Below, one piece after another: positions 1 through 8,961 of a stretch of 64,000 nt of DNA. Every line of letters begins with the position of its first letter. Positions within the stretch are counted from its first letter, which is position 1. The stretch comes from Paracoccaceae bacterium (GTDB lineage: Bacteria > Pseudomonadota > Alphaproteobacteria > Rhodobacterales > Rhodobacteraceae): positions 159,233-223,232 of the forward strand of contig JAIOJF010000038.1 in assembly GCA_019911965.1 (NCBI GenBank), given 5' to 3'. Position numbers and translations under genes: made by a program. The notes beneath the pieces were generated by a model. The model worked only from the letters and a program-made list of their open reading frames with translations, was not told the DNA's origin and did no database searches.

Positions 1-1013
1 AAGGCGAATGGATCGGACTGCACCGCCAGATCGGTGCGATAGCCACGGATCGGCATTTTCAGGAAATGCGGGTCCGCGCCGACATGGATCAGGCGCACAT
101 CGTCGGCGGGGCGGTTGACCGCCTCGATCCAGGGAATGTCGCAATCCAGCACCAGCACCAGATCGGCCCCGTCCAGCGCCGCCTTCGGGTCATAGCCGAG
201 GAACATCGGATGCGCCGATGGCATGACATTGCGCGTGCTGAACGGCTCGGCCACCGGGATCGCCTGCGCGGTGGCGAAGTCCTGCAAGGCGGCCGACAAT
301 TTCCCGGCGGGATCGCCGCGCTGCACCAGGATGACGGGTGAAGGCGCCGCTGCCAGCCAGTCCGCCACCTGCGCCACGCTTGCAGGATCGGGATGTGCCG
401 GGCTGGCGGCGGGGCGGTGCGAGGGGGCCGGGATGCGTTTGACGGGAAAGCTTTCCGCCAGCGGTTCGCGCGGCAGGCTCAGATAGACCGGGCCTGCGGG
501 GTCCGAACCAGCCGCCGCCAATGCGCGGGTAACCAGCGGTTCCGCCTGTTCGGGGTAGCGCATCTCGTAGTGGTATTTCACCACGTCACCGACCAGCGAG
601 GCCTGATGGTACATCTCCTGGCCATACTGGATCGGCGTCATCCGCGCGCCCTTGCGGCCCTGTTCGGTGATCGGTGTGCGGCCCGACATCACCAGCACCG
701 GCACATTGTCGCTGGCGGCGTTGATCACCCCCATCGCGGCATTGGCGAGGCCGACATTGACATGCACCATCACCGCCTGCGTCCGCCCGGTCACCAGCCA
801 GTATCCATGCGCCATCGCCACGCTGGCGGTCTCGTGCGGGATGGTGACGGGCATGGGCGCGGCCTCGGCCTCGAGTGCCGCCAGTGATTCGATAATCGGC
901 GGAAAATCCGTGCCGGCATTGGCGAACAGATAGTCGATGCCGTGAAACTTCAGCGCCTTCAGCAATGCGGTGGCGCCGGTCATCTCGCCGGTTTCCTGAG
1001 TGATATCAGACAT
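1..1013 (-). CDS. Thiamine-diphosphate-dependent enzyme (acetolactate synthase / benzoylformate decarboxylase family), 3' part missing
   Basis: Reading leftward from ATG at 1013, an open frame runs off the window edge, giving 337 N-terminal residues. The start has the TPP-enzyme PYR-domain pattern: an N-terminal Rossmann-like segment (FHGIDYLFANAGTDFP), the catalytic Glu61 in IPHETASVAMAHGY, and a GlnGlyArg-rich loop around residue 117. A central domain follows from about residue 190 (LVLVLDCDIPWIE). The C-terminal ThDP-binding half lies beyond the edge, so the reaction (decarboxylation or carboligation of a 2-oxo acid) cannot be fixed. It is divergent from the TRAP transporter operon with a 170 bp shared control region, so it probably acts on the same imported substrate. 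It could equally be a member of the uncharacterised TPP-requiring proteins often found beside TRAP transporters. Confidence 0.88.
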   Translation of the reverse strand, partial: MSDITQETGEMTGATALLKALKFHGIDYLFANAGTDFPPIIESLAALEAEAAPMPVTIPHETASVAMAHGYWLVTGRTQAVMVHVNVGLANAAMGVINAASDNVPVLVMSGRTPITEQGRKGARMTPIQYGQEMYHQASLVGDVVKYHYEMRYPEQAEPLVTRALAAAGSDPAGPVYLSLPREPLAESFPVKRIPAPSHRPAASPAHPDPASVAQVADWLAAAPSPVILVQRGDPAGKLSAALQDFATAQAIPVAEPFSTRNVMPSAHPMFLGYDPKAALDGADLVLVLDCDIPWIEAVNRPADDVRLIHVGADPHFLKMPIRGYRTDLAVQSDPFA

Positions 1014-1183
1014 TTTCCCCCTCCATTCCGCCGTTCGGATCGCCGCCTGGCGCACCCGTCCACCGCCCCGTGCGACAAATTGGGCTTGTCAAATCGCAAA
1101 AGGCAAGTACTTTCATAAATCTCAATAAAAGAGATTTTTGTTCGGTTCGGGAGCGGATCGAACGATAAAAGGGAGGAAAGAAA
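1014..1183. promoter_or_regulatory. Divergent control region with two inverted repeats
   Basis: This 170 bp spacer separates the leftward TPP enzyme from the rightward TRAP operon and is more AT-rich than its surroundings. Two inverted repeats are visible: AAATCTC (1117-1123) with GAGATTT (1131-1137), and GTTCG (1145-1149) with CGAAC (1159-1163). A strong ribosome binding site, GGGAGGAAAG, lies at 1171-1180 before the ATG at 1184. Because an IclR-type regulator is encoded in the operon and IclR proteins bind palindromes, these repeats are candidate operators. That link is inference. Confidence 0.45.
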
Positions 1184-2128
1184 ATGCGCATACTCGTCAC
1201 TTCACTGGTGGTCGGCCTCGGTCTGGCAGCCGGGGCAGCGTCGGCCCAGACGGTCGGTATCGCCACGTCCAATCCGGGATCGCTGTTTCACAATATCGGC
1301 ACCGCGGTCGCCAATGCCGCCAACAAGGCGGGCCTCAACACCACGATCCAGCCGGCGACCAGCCCGAACCAGTTCATCCCCTATGTGAATTCCGGCGGGA
1401 TCGAGTTCGGCGTCGCCAATCTGCAGGAGGTCAACTACGCCATCACCGGCGAGGAATGGTGGAACGGCAACAAGAACCCCGAACTCAGGATCGTCGGCAT
1501 GCTGATGCCCCTGAAAGAGGCGATCTTCGTGCGCGCCGACAGCGGCATCATGTCGGTGGCCGATCTGAAGGGCAAGCCGATGACCGATGGCTATACCGCG
1601 CAGAACACCATCCTGCCGCAGCTTTCGGCCTTCTACGCCACGCATGGCATGACCCGCGATGATGTCGAGAAGGTTTCGGTGGCCTCGGTGGTGGCGGGCG
1701 TGGATGCCTTCATGGCCGGCGATACCGTTGGTTTCATCTTCGCACACGGTGCCGGCAAGGTGCGCGAGGCGGATGCCGCCGTTGGTGGCCTGCGCGCGCT
1801 TGGCGTCGGCGATACCAGCGAGGCCGGTCTGGCGGCGGCCCGCAAATACTGGCCGACCGCGTTCTTCACCACGATGAAGGCCGGGTCCAGCCCGGGCGTG
1901 CTTGAGGATACTGTCTATATCGCGTTCCCGCAGGTGGTGTTCACCCATGCCGGTGTTTCCGACGATGTGGTCTATGCGATGGCCAAGGCGATGTATGAAG
2001 GCAAGGCCGAGATGGTCGGCACCTTCAAGCCGTTCGGCGCGTTCAATCCGGCGGACATGCACGGTGATCCGGGCGTGGCCGAGTTCCACCCCGGTGCCTT
2101 GAAGTTCTTCGCCGAAGTCGGCCTTTGA
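1184..2128 (+). CDS. TAXI family TRAP transporter solute-binding protein
   Basis: This 314-residue protein begins with a Sec signal peptide (hydrophobic core LVTSLVVGLGLAAG, likely cleavage after AASA near residue 21), as expected for a periplasmic receptor. The mature protein opens with VGIATSNPGSLFHNIGTAVANA, the usual opening of TAXI-type TRAP receptors, and its length is typical. It captures a small organic solute and hands it to the permease encoded 15 bp downstream. The ligand is not readable from sequence; the neighbouring ring-degradation genes suggest an aromatic or related carboxylate. The start is supported by GGGAGG at 1171-1176. Confidence 0.92.
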   Translation: MRILVTSLVVGLGLAAGAASAQTVGIATSNPGSLFHNIGTAVANAANKAGLNTTIQPATSPNQFIPYVNSGGIEFGVANLQEVNYAITGEEWWNGNKNPELRIVGMLMPLKEAIFVRADSGIMSVADLKGKPMTDGYTAQNTILPQLSAFYATHGMTRDDVEKVSVASVVAGVDAFMAGDTVGFIFAHGAGKVREADAAVGGLRALGVGDTSEAGLAAARKYWPTAFFTTMKAGSSPGVLEDTVYIAFPQVVFTHAGVSDDVVYAMAKAMYEGKAEMVGTFKPFGAFNPADMHGDPGVAEFHPGALKFFAEVGL

Positions 2129-2143
2129 TCCGGGGCTGCCGGG

Positions 2144-4087
2144 ATGTTTCGATCCACAACACCGGGAGGGGCCGTTCGCGGCCTCTCCCAGCGGTTCTGG
2201 CAGCCGCTGGCGGACGGCCTGGCGATCCTTCTGATCCTGATCGCCACCGGCTGGGCGCTGAACGTGCCGCGCTATTTCGATGTCGGGTTCTACCCCCAGC
2301 AGGTATTCGCGGCGATCCTCGCCTGCACATTGCCGATTGCCTATCTGGTGATGCCGGCGCGGCGCGGCGCGGCGCGGCTGGTAGTGCCGTGGCATGATCT
2401 GCTGCTTGCAGCGGCCAGCCTGATCTCGGTCAGCTATATCGCGATCAATTATCCCGAACTTGTCCTGCTGATTTTCTCGCGGCCGCTGGCGGTTTGGCTG
2501 CCGGGGCTGTTGGTGGTGCTGCTGGTGCTGGAAGCATTGCGCCGCGCCACCGGCTGGGCGCTGGTGATCATCATCGTGGTCTTTCTGGCCTATGCCCTGT
2601 TCGGCGATGCCATCCCGGGGCGTTTGCAGGGGCGCGCCCAGCCCTGGCAGATGCTGGTCGGCTACATGGCGTTTGATTCCAATGGTATCCTGGGCCTGCC
2701 GATGTCGGTGGCGGCGACGGTGGTGATCGCCTTCATCCTGTTCGGCAGCCTGCTGGCGGCAACCGGCGGCACGCGGTTTTTCACCGATGCGGCGATGCTG
2801 GGGATGGGGCGGTTTCGCGGCGGGTCGATGAAGATCGCGGTGCTGGCCTCGGGGCTGTTCGGCTCAATCTCCGGCTCGGCGGTGGCCAATGTCGTCGGCA
2901 CCGGGGTGATCACCATCCCGATGATCAAGCGCGACGGCTATCCCGCCCACAAGGCCGGAGCCATCGAGGCGGTGGCCTCGACCGGCGGGCAGTTGATGCC
3001 GCCGGTGATGGGGGCCTCGGCGTTCCTGATGGCCGAGTTTCTGGCGGTGCCCTATTCCACCATCGTGCTTGCCGCATTGGTCCCCGCGATCCTTTATTAT
3101 GTTGCCCTGTTCATCCAGGCCGATCTTGAGGCGGCGCGGATGGGTATCTCGGCGATCCCGAAATCCGAATTGCCCGCCTCGCGCGGCGTGCTGCTGGGCC
3201 TGCATTTCGTGTTTGCCTTCGCGGTGCTGATCTACGCGCTGTTCGTGATGCGCTGGCAGCCCGAACGCTCGGCGCTGCTGGGGGCGCTGGCACTGATCAT
3301 CACATCGCTGGTCTTTGGCTATCAGGGCAACCGGCCCAGCCTGCGTGCGCTGTTCACCACCTTGTCGACCACCGGCCATGCGGTGGTCGAGATCATCCTG
3401 ATTTCAGCCGCATCGGGGCTGGTGATCGGGGTGCTGAACGTGACCGGGCTGTCGTTCAACCTGACCTATCTGCTGGTGCAGATCGGCGGCGGCTCGGCGG
3501 TGGTGCTGCTGGGTCTGTCGGCGGTGGTCTGCATCATCCTCGGCATGGGGCTGCCGACGCTCGGGGTTTACGTGTTGCTGGCCGCACTGGTGGCCCCGGC
3601 ACTGATCCAGGTGGGGATCGAACCGGTGGCGGCGCATCTTTACGTCCTGTACTTCGGCATGATGTCGATGATCACGCCGCCGATTGCGATGGCGGCCTTC
3701 GCGGCGGCGTCCATCGCACGCGCTCCGGCGATGGCGACCGGCTGGGCGGCGATGAAATTCGGCTGGTCGGCCTATGTGATCCCGGTTCTGTTCGTGTTCT
3801 CGCCCAGCCTGATCCTGATCGGAGCACCATTTGAAATCGCGCTGGCAATCCTGACGGCGGTGGCCGGGGTCTGGCTGGTATCGGCGGCACTGGCGGGCTA
3901 TTTCGCCGGCAGGCTCGGCACCGGCAGGCGGCTGTTGTTCGGCCTGTTCGGCATGATGGCGCTGATCCCGGCAGGGGCGTTTGACGGTGCGCTCTGGACC
4001 GATCTTGCCGGTGTTCTGGGTGGTGTGGCGGTGATGGCGCTGGATTACCTGCGCCCGGCACCGCGCAAAAGCGAGGGCACAGCATGA
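2144..4087 (+). CDS. TRAP transporter fused permease (4TM/12TM)
   Basis: The 647-residue membrane protein fuses the small DctQ-like (about 4 helices, residues 15-160) and large DctM-like (about 12 helices) TRAP subunits, the arrangement typical of TAXI systems. The family signature around residues 240-300 is clear (GSISGSAVANVVGTG, then GGQLMPPVMGASAF), and a second motif, ILGMGLPTLGVYVL, lies near residue 465. It drives ion-coupled uptake of the solute delivered by the upstream binding protein across the inner membrane. Its stop overlaps the start of the IclR gene by ATGA, so the two are translationally coupled. Confidence 0.93.
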   Translation: MFRSTTPGGAVRGLSQRFWQPLADGLAILLILIATGWALNVPRYFDVGFYPQQVFAAILACTLPIAYLVMPARRGAARLVVPWHDLLLAAASLISVSYIAINYPELVLLIFSRPLAVWLPGLLVVLLVLEALRRATGWALVIIIVVFLAYALFGDAIPGRLQGRAQPWQMLVGYMAFDSNGILGLPMSVAATVVIAFILFGSLLAATGGTRFFTDAAMLGMGRFRGGSMKIAVLASGLFGSISGSAVANVVGTGVITIPMIKRDGYPAHKAGAIEAVASTGGQLMPPVMGASAFLMAEFLAVPYSTIVLAALVPAILYYVALFIQADLEAARMGISAIPKSELPASRGVLLGLHFVFAFAVLIYALFVMRWQPERSALLGALALIITSLVFGYQGNRPSLRALFTTLSTTGHAVVEIILISAASGLVIGVLNVTGLSFNLTYLLVQIGGGSAVVLLGLSAVVCIILGMGLPTLGVYVLLAALVAPALIQVGIEPVAAHLYVLYFGMMSMITPPIAMAAFAAASIARAPAMATGWAAMKFGWSAYVIPVLFVFSPSLILIGAPFEIALAILTAVAGVWLVSAALAGYFAGRLGTGRRLLFGLFGMMALIPAGAFDGALWTDLAGVLGGVAVMALDYLRPAPRKSEGTA

Positions 4088-4887
4088 GTGCCCCGAACAG
4101 CGTTGAGCGCATTATTGCCGTGCTGGATGTCTTCAGCGAGGACCGGCTGGAATGGACGCCGGAGCAATTGATGGCCGAACTCGGCTATTCCCGCCCGACG
4201 CTCTATCGCTACCTGAAATCGCTGCGCGAGGCGGGGTTTCTGGCCAGCGTGCCGGGCGGTGGTTTCACGCTTGGCCCGCGCGTGGTCGAGATGGATTTCC
4301 TGATGCGCAAATCCGACCGGCTGGTGCGTTTTGGCAAGGTGCATCTTGATGCGCTGGTCGCAAGTTTCCCCTGTTCGGCGCTGCTGGTGCGCTGGTACGG
4401 CGAAAAGCTGCTTTGCGTGGCCTCGGAAGTGTCGGTGGAAAACCCGGTTACAAGCTATCCGCGCGGCCGGCCGATGCCCTTGTCGCGCGGTGCCATCAGC
4501 CGCGCCATCATGGCGTTTCTGCCCAAGCGCAAGCTGAACAGGATTGTCTCGGGACAGTTGGACGATCTGCGCGGCATCGGCCTTGGCCCGGATGTGTCGG
4601 ATATCTTCGACGTGCTGCGCCAGATCCGCCGCGACGGCGTGGCGGAGGCGCATGGCGAGGTAACGCCGGGGGTGATCGGCATCGCCGCGCCGGTATTCGA
4701 GGGCGCGGCCACGCCGATCGCCACCTTGTCGGTAACCATTTCGGCCGCCGCAACCACGCCCGAGCGGATCAGCGCCATCCGCGACCGGGTCCGCAGCGCG
4801 GCCAATGCCCTGTCGGCGGAACTGGGCGAGCGGCGCGAACGTGATGACACGACGGATACCGGGCTTCGCCTGGTCCATACAGGGTAG
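4084..4887 (+). CDS. IclR family transcriptional regulator
   Basis: The 267-residue protein has an N-terminal winged helix-turn-helix (about residues 3-65; PEQLMAELGYSRPTLYRYLKS is the recognition helix region) and a C-terminal IclR effector domain (about 85-250, with RGAISRAIMAFLP and the later GVIGIAAPVFEG). Regulators of this family commonly control aromatic or acid catabolic operons and respond to pathway substrates. It sits inside the operon, coupled to the permease by ATGA, and probably controls the promoter region at 1014-1183. Whether it activates or represses cannot be read from the sequence. Confidence 0.93.
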   Translation: MSAPNSVERIIAVLDVFSEDRLEWTPEQLMAELGYSRPTLYRYLKSLREAGFLASVPGGGFTLGPRVVEMDFLMRKSDRLVRFGKVHLDALVASFPCSALLVRWYGEKLLCVASEVSVENPVTSYPRGRPMPLSRGAISRAIMAFLPKRKLNRIVSGQLDDLRGIGLGPDVSDIFDVLRQIRRDGVAEAHGEVTPGVIGIAAPVFEGAATPIATLSVTISAAATTPERISAIRDRVRSAANALSAELGERRERDDTTDTGLRLVHTG

Positions 4888-4902
4888 AAAGGAAACCCCG
4901 CG

Positions 4903-5919
4903 ATGAAAAAGATTGATGTGTTCAACCATATTTGGCCAACGGCATTTTACGACGCGCTGATTGAAACGGTCGGCAAGATGAGCGGCATCACCAGCCGTTC
5001 GGGCATGGTTCCGATGATGACCAGTCTGGATCGCCGGTTCGAGGTGATGGACATGTTCGGCCCCGACTACGTGCAGATCCTGTCACTGGCCTCGCCGCCG
5101 CTGGAGGCGATTGCCGGGCCGGACCGGGCCTTGGAATTGTCGCGGATCGGATCGGATTCGATGGCCGAATTGTGCCAGAAATACCCCGACCGCTTCCCCG
5201 GCTTCATCGGCACCGCGCCGATGAACAACATGGATGCCTGTATCGAGGAATGCCGCCGCGCGATGGACGATCTGGGTGCGCTGGGGATGCAGATTTTCAC
5301 CAATATCAACGGCGATCCGGTGGATCTGGCGAAATACGGCCCGTTTTTTGACTACATGGCGAAGACGGGCAAGCCGGTCTGGATGCACCCGGCGCGGACG
5401 ATGAGTTTCAGCGATTACCAGAACGAGGACCGTTCGGAATATGAAATCTGGTGGACGTTCGGGTGGCCCTACGAGACCTCGGCGGCAATGGCGCGGATGG
5501 TGTTTTCCGGCTTTTTCGACAAATATCCGGGCCTGAACGTCATCACCCACCACGCCGGCGGCATGGTGCCCTATTTCGAGGGCCGGGTCGGCCCGGGCTG
5601 GGACCAGATGGGCGCGCGCACCACGGATCGCGATCTGAAGCCGCTTCTGACGGCGCTGAAACGCCCGCATCTGGATTATTTCAAAAGCTTCCATGCGGAT
5701 ACCGCCACGTTCGGTTCGCGCAAGGCGATCGAACATGCGATCGAGTTTTTCGGCGAGGACAGGGTGCTGTTCGCCTCGGATTCGCCGTTCGATCCGGAAG
5801 GCGGGCCGACCTATATCCGCGAGACCATCCGCATCATCGAGGAGATGGATATCACGGATGCCCTGCGCCGCAAGCTGTTTCAGGGCAATGCTGAAAAGCT
5901 GCTTGGCCTGAAGCTCTGA
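4903..5919 (+). CDS. Amidohydrolase family 2 (ACMSD-like) hydrolase/decarboxylase
   Basis: The 338-residue TIM-barrel protein resembles the ACMSD / gamma-resorcylate decarboxylase branch. Metal-site positions visible are His9 (in DVFNHIWP), His162 (VWMHPAR), His216/His217 (ITHHAGG) and Asp293 (FASDSPFD). The usual HxH pair near the N terminus is reduced: the first His position reads Phe7. Enzymes of this branch decarboxylate or hydrolyse aromatic-derived acids. It lies 15 bp after the IclR gene, with an AAAGGAAA ribosome binding site, and before an aldehyde dehydrogenase, which fits a degradation pathway. The exact substrate is unknown. Confidence 0.85.
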   Translation: MKKIDVFNHIWPTAFYDALIETVGKMSGITSRSGMVPMMTSLDRRFEVMDMFGPDYVQILSLASPPLEAIAGPDRALELSRIGSDSMAELCQKYPDRFPGFIGTAPMNNMDACIEECRRAMDDLGALGMQIFTNINGDPVDLAKYGPFFDYMAKTGKPVWMHPARTMSFSDYQNEDRSEYEIWWTFGWPYETSAAMARMVFSGFFDKYPGLNVITHHAGGMVPYFEGRVGPGWDQMGARTTDRDLKPLLTALKRPHLDYFKSFHADTATFGSRKAIEHAIEFFGEDRVLFASDSPFDPEGGPTYIRETIRIIEEMDITDALRRKLFQGNAEKLLGLKL

Positions 5920-5930
5920 AGGCGCAGGCG

Positions 5931-7364
5931 ATGATCGCAAGGCACTATATCGACGGCGCGTGGCTGGAAGGCGACGCGCCGTTGCGCGACAGTATCAATC
6001 CGGCGGACGGGTCGGTGCTGGGGCAGTTTCACCCCGGCTCGGCCGCGCTGCTGGATCAGGCCGCCAGCGTCGCCCGCGCAACCTTCTTCGCCAGCAACTG
6101 GGCCGCCGCGCCGCGCCTGCGGGCGCAGGTTCTGTTCGAGTTTGCCGATAGGTTGTGGGCGGCGCGTGAAGGGCTGACCGATCTGATCGTGGCGGAAAAC
6201 GGCAAGCTGCGCGCCGAGGCAGCGGGCGAGATGATGGGCGCGATCTCGGAAACCCGCTACTACGGCGGTCTGGCGCGTGCCATTCAGGGCCGGATGCAGG
6301 AGGCAACGGCGGGCAATTTCAGCCTGTTGCACCGCGAAGCCGCCGGAGTTGCGGCGATCATCGTGCCGTGGAACGCGCCTGTCACGCTGCTGATCCGCTC
6401 GCTCGCGCCTGCTTTGGCGGCGGGCTGTACCTGCGTGCTGAAACCCGCCGACCAGACGCCGCTGATCCATGCCCGCGTCATGCAATGCCTGGCGGATTGC
6501 CCCAGCCTGCCGAAAGGCGTGGTGAACTCGGTCAACGAAAACGGCGCCGAGGTCGGGCAGGCGATGGTGGCCTCAGGCGATATCGACGTGATCTCGTTCA
6601 CCGGCTCGTCGGCCACCGGCAAGAAGATCATGGCCGGGGCGGCCCCCACGCTGAAGCGGCTGAACCTTGAACTGGGCGGCAAGGCCCCGGCAATCATCTT
6701 CCCGGACGCCGATCTTGATCTGGCGGTGCGTGAGTTGACGCATGGCGCGCTGGTGATGGCCGGGCAGATCTGCGTCGCCGCCGCGCGGTTCCTGGTGCAT
6801 GACACTATCCGCGCGGAGTTTGAATCGCGCATGATCGCCGCCTTCCGGGCGGTGAAAACCGGCCCCGGCGCGGACCCGTCCAGCCAGATGGGCAGCCTGA
6901 TCGACATGGCCGCGCAACAGCGCCTGCTGGGGATCATTGAACGCGCGGGCGACGAGGGCGAGATGCTTCTGCAAGGCGAAGCGCAGTCGCCGGGCGCGTT
7001 CCTGACGCCCAGCCTGTTTCGCATCGACAACCTCGCATCCGATCTGGTGCAGGACGAATTGTTCGGCCCCATCGCCTCGGTCGAGATGTTCCATGACGAG
7101 GCCGAGGCGGTGCAGATGGCCAATGCCACGGTCTATGGCCTGGCGGCCAGCGTCTTTACCCGCGACCTCAACCGCACGCTCCGGGTCAGCCGGGCGATCC
7201 GCGCCGGTACTGTCTGGGTCAATTCCCATACCCGCCTGTTTGCCGAGGGCGAGACCGGTGGCTATGGCCAGTCCGGCCTTGGCCGCCTGCACGGGATCGA
7301 GGGGCTGAACGACTTTCTGGAAACCAAGCATATCTATATCGAGGCAGGGCAGGTCGGCGGATGA
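5931..7364 (+). CDS. Aldehyde dehydrogenase family protein
   Basis: This 477-residue NAD(P)-dependent dehydrogenase has normal family length. The general base Glu247 lies in LELGGKAP and the catalytic Cys281 in GQICVAAAR; the PWNAP motif around residue 147 and the FTGSSATG cofactor loop around 223 are intact. It should oxidise a semialdehyde to the acid, for example a hydroxymuconic semialdehyde-type intermediate, given the neighbouring hydroxylase and amidohydrolase. The gene begins 11 bp after the amidohydrolase stop and ends in an ATGA overlap with the monooxygenase, so it is part of one transcript. Confidence 0.93.
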   Translation: MIARHYIDGAWLEGDAPLRDSINPADGSVLGQFHPGSAALLDQAASVARATFFASNWAAAPRLRAQVLFEFADRLWAAREGLTDLIVAENGKLRAEAAGEMMGAISETRYYGGLARAIQGRMQEATAGNFSLLHREAAGVAAIIVPWNAPVTLLIRSLAPALAAGCTCVLKPADQTPLIHARVMQCLADCPSLPKGVVNSVNENGAEVGQAMVASGDIDVISFTGSSATGKKIMAGAAPTLKRLNLELGGKAPAIIFPDADLDLAVRELTHGALVMAGQICVAAARFLVHDTIRAEFESRMIAAFRAVKTGPGADPSSQMGSLIDMAAQQRLLGIIERAGDEGEMLLQGEAQSPGAFLTPSLFRIDNLASDLVQDELFGPIASVEMFHDEAEAVQMANATVYGLAASVFTRDLNRTLRVSRAIRAGTVWVNSHTRLFAEGETGGYGQSGLGRLHGIEGLNDFLETKHIYIEAGQVGG

Positions 7365-8953
7365 TTGATTTCGACAGGGTTTACGATGTTGTCATCGTCG
7401 GCGGCGGGCCGGTTGGCCTTGGCCTGGCGATTGACCTGGGCCAGCGCGGCCATAGCGTCGCCGTGGTAGAAAAACACGTCACCCTGCATTCGATCCCCAA
7501 GGGGCAGAACCTGACCCAGCGCACGATGGAGCATTTTCAGGCCTGGGGCTGCGAGGATGCGATCCGCGCCGCCCGCCTTGTGCCGAAGGGCTATGCCATT
7601 GGCGGCATGACCTCGTATGACAACCTCTTGTCGGGCTATCATTATGACTGGCTGCAACGCGATCTGGTCGCGCCCTATTACAACGCCGCCAATGAACGCC
7701 TGCCGCAATACCAGACCGAAAGCGTGCTGCGCGCCCGCGCCGCCGAAATTGCGGGCATCGACATCGCCTATGGCTGGGAAGCGTCCGGGCTGGCGCAGGA
7801 TGAGGGCGGGGCGACTGTGTCGATCACCGGGCCAGGTGGCGAGGCCGCACAGATGCGCGCCCGCTTTGCCGTCGGTGCCGATGGCGCACGTTCGGCGATG
7901 CGCGAGATGGCGGGGATCAGCCAGACCCGATCCGAGCATGACAAGCTGATGGTGCTGCTGGTGTTCCGCTCCACCGGCCTGCACGAGCTTTTGAAACGCT
8001 ATCCGGGCAAGCAGTTCTATTGCGTGCTGAACCGCGAATTGCAGGGCTACTGGCTGTTCTTCGGGCGGGTCGATCTGGGCACCACATGGTTCTTTCATGC
8101 CCCGGTGCCCCTTGGCACGACGCGCGAGAATTTCGATTTCAAGGCCTATCTGGAACAGGCGGTGGGGGCGGAAATCGACGTCGCGTTCGATCATGTCGGG
8201 TTCTGGGAGCTTCGCATTGCGCTGGCCGATACCTATCGGCAGGCCTCGGTCTTCATCGCCGGTGATGCCTGCCATTCGCATCCGCCCTATGGCGGTTATG
8301 GCGTCAATACCGGGCTGGAAGATGCCCGCAATCTGGGCTGGAAACTCTCGGCAATGCTGGCAGGCTGGGGCAGCGAGGCCCTGCTGGACAGCTACACCGC
8401 CGAGCGCCGCCCGGTTTTCGCCACCACGGCGGAGCATTTCATCGAACGCTTCATCCGCGAGGACCGGGACTTCCTGAATGCCCATTCCCCGGGCGAGGAT
8501 GGCGAGGCGGCGTTCTGCCGGGCCTGGGACAACCGCAACGAAGGATCGTCTGAAGTGATGGCGTTTGCGCCGAATTACGATGGTTCGCCGATTGTCTGCG
8601 GCACGGAGGGGGCTGCGCCATCGGCCCTCGGCAGCCACGAATTCCGCGCCCGTGCCGGGCATCATCTGGCACCGCAGGTGCTGGGTGATGGCAGGGGGGC
8701 CTTCGCGCATCTGGGGCCGGGCTTCACATTGTTTGCGCATGAGGATCAGGCGGCGACGGCTGACGCCTTCGCGGATGCGGCGAGGGCGGCAGGGGTGCCG
8801 CTGCGCGTGGTGCGCTCCGGCGATTGCCCGGCCTTTGCGGGCTGGCAGGCAGGGCTGGTTCTGGTGCGGCCCGATCACTACGTGGCCTGGACCGGCGATG
8901 CCACCGGGGCGGCGGCGGCGTCGATCCTTGCACGGGTGACGGGCCGGGCCTGA
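7361..8953 (+). CDS. FAD-dependent aromatic monooxygenase (PheA/TfdB/MhpA type)
   Basis: The 530-residue flavoprotein starts with the dinucleotide-binding fold VIVGGGPVGLGLAIDLGQRG (residues about 8-27), has the middle DG-type motif (AVGADGARSAMRE, near residue 173), and the FAD ribose-binding segment GDACHSHPPYGGYG near residue 303. A thioredoxin-like C-terminal domain follows. Such group A hydroxylases use NAD(P)H and O2 to add a hydroxyl to a phenolic ring. It overlaps the aldehyde dehydrogenase by ATGA and is followed 8 bp later by a permease. It is the likely ring-activating step of the local pathway. Confidence 0.92.
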   Translation: MIDFDRVYDVVIVGGGPVGLGLAIDLGQRGHSVAVVEKHVTLHSIPKGQNLTQRTMEHFQAWGCEDAIRAARLVPKGYAIGGMTSYDNLLSGYHYDWLQRDLVAPYYNAANERLPQYQTESVLRARAAEIAGIDIAYGWEASGLAQDEGGATVSITGPGGEAAQMRARFAVGADGARSAMREMAGISQTRSEHDKLMVLLVFRSTGLHELLKRYPGKQFYCVLNRELQGYWLFFGRVDLGTTWFFHAPVPLGTTRENFDFKAYLEQAVGAEIDVAFDHVGFWELRIALADTYRQASVFIAGDACHSHPPYGGYGVNTGLEDARNLGWKLSAMLAGWGSEALLDSYTAERRPVFATTAEHFIERFIREDRDFLNAHSPGEDGEAAFCRAWDNRNEGSSEVMAFAPNYDGSPIVCGTEGAAPSALGSHEFRARAGHHLAPQVLGDGRGAFAHLGPGFTLFAHEDQAATADAFADAARAAGVPLRVVRSGDCPAFAGWQAGLVLVRPDHYVAWTGDATGAAAASILARVTGRA

Positions 8954-8961
8954 GGCGGATC

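Noticed and set aside
1202..2395. 397-codon frame antisense to the TRAP binding protein
   Set aside because: No domain or ribosome binding site; the sense gene has a signal peptide and full TAXI signature.
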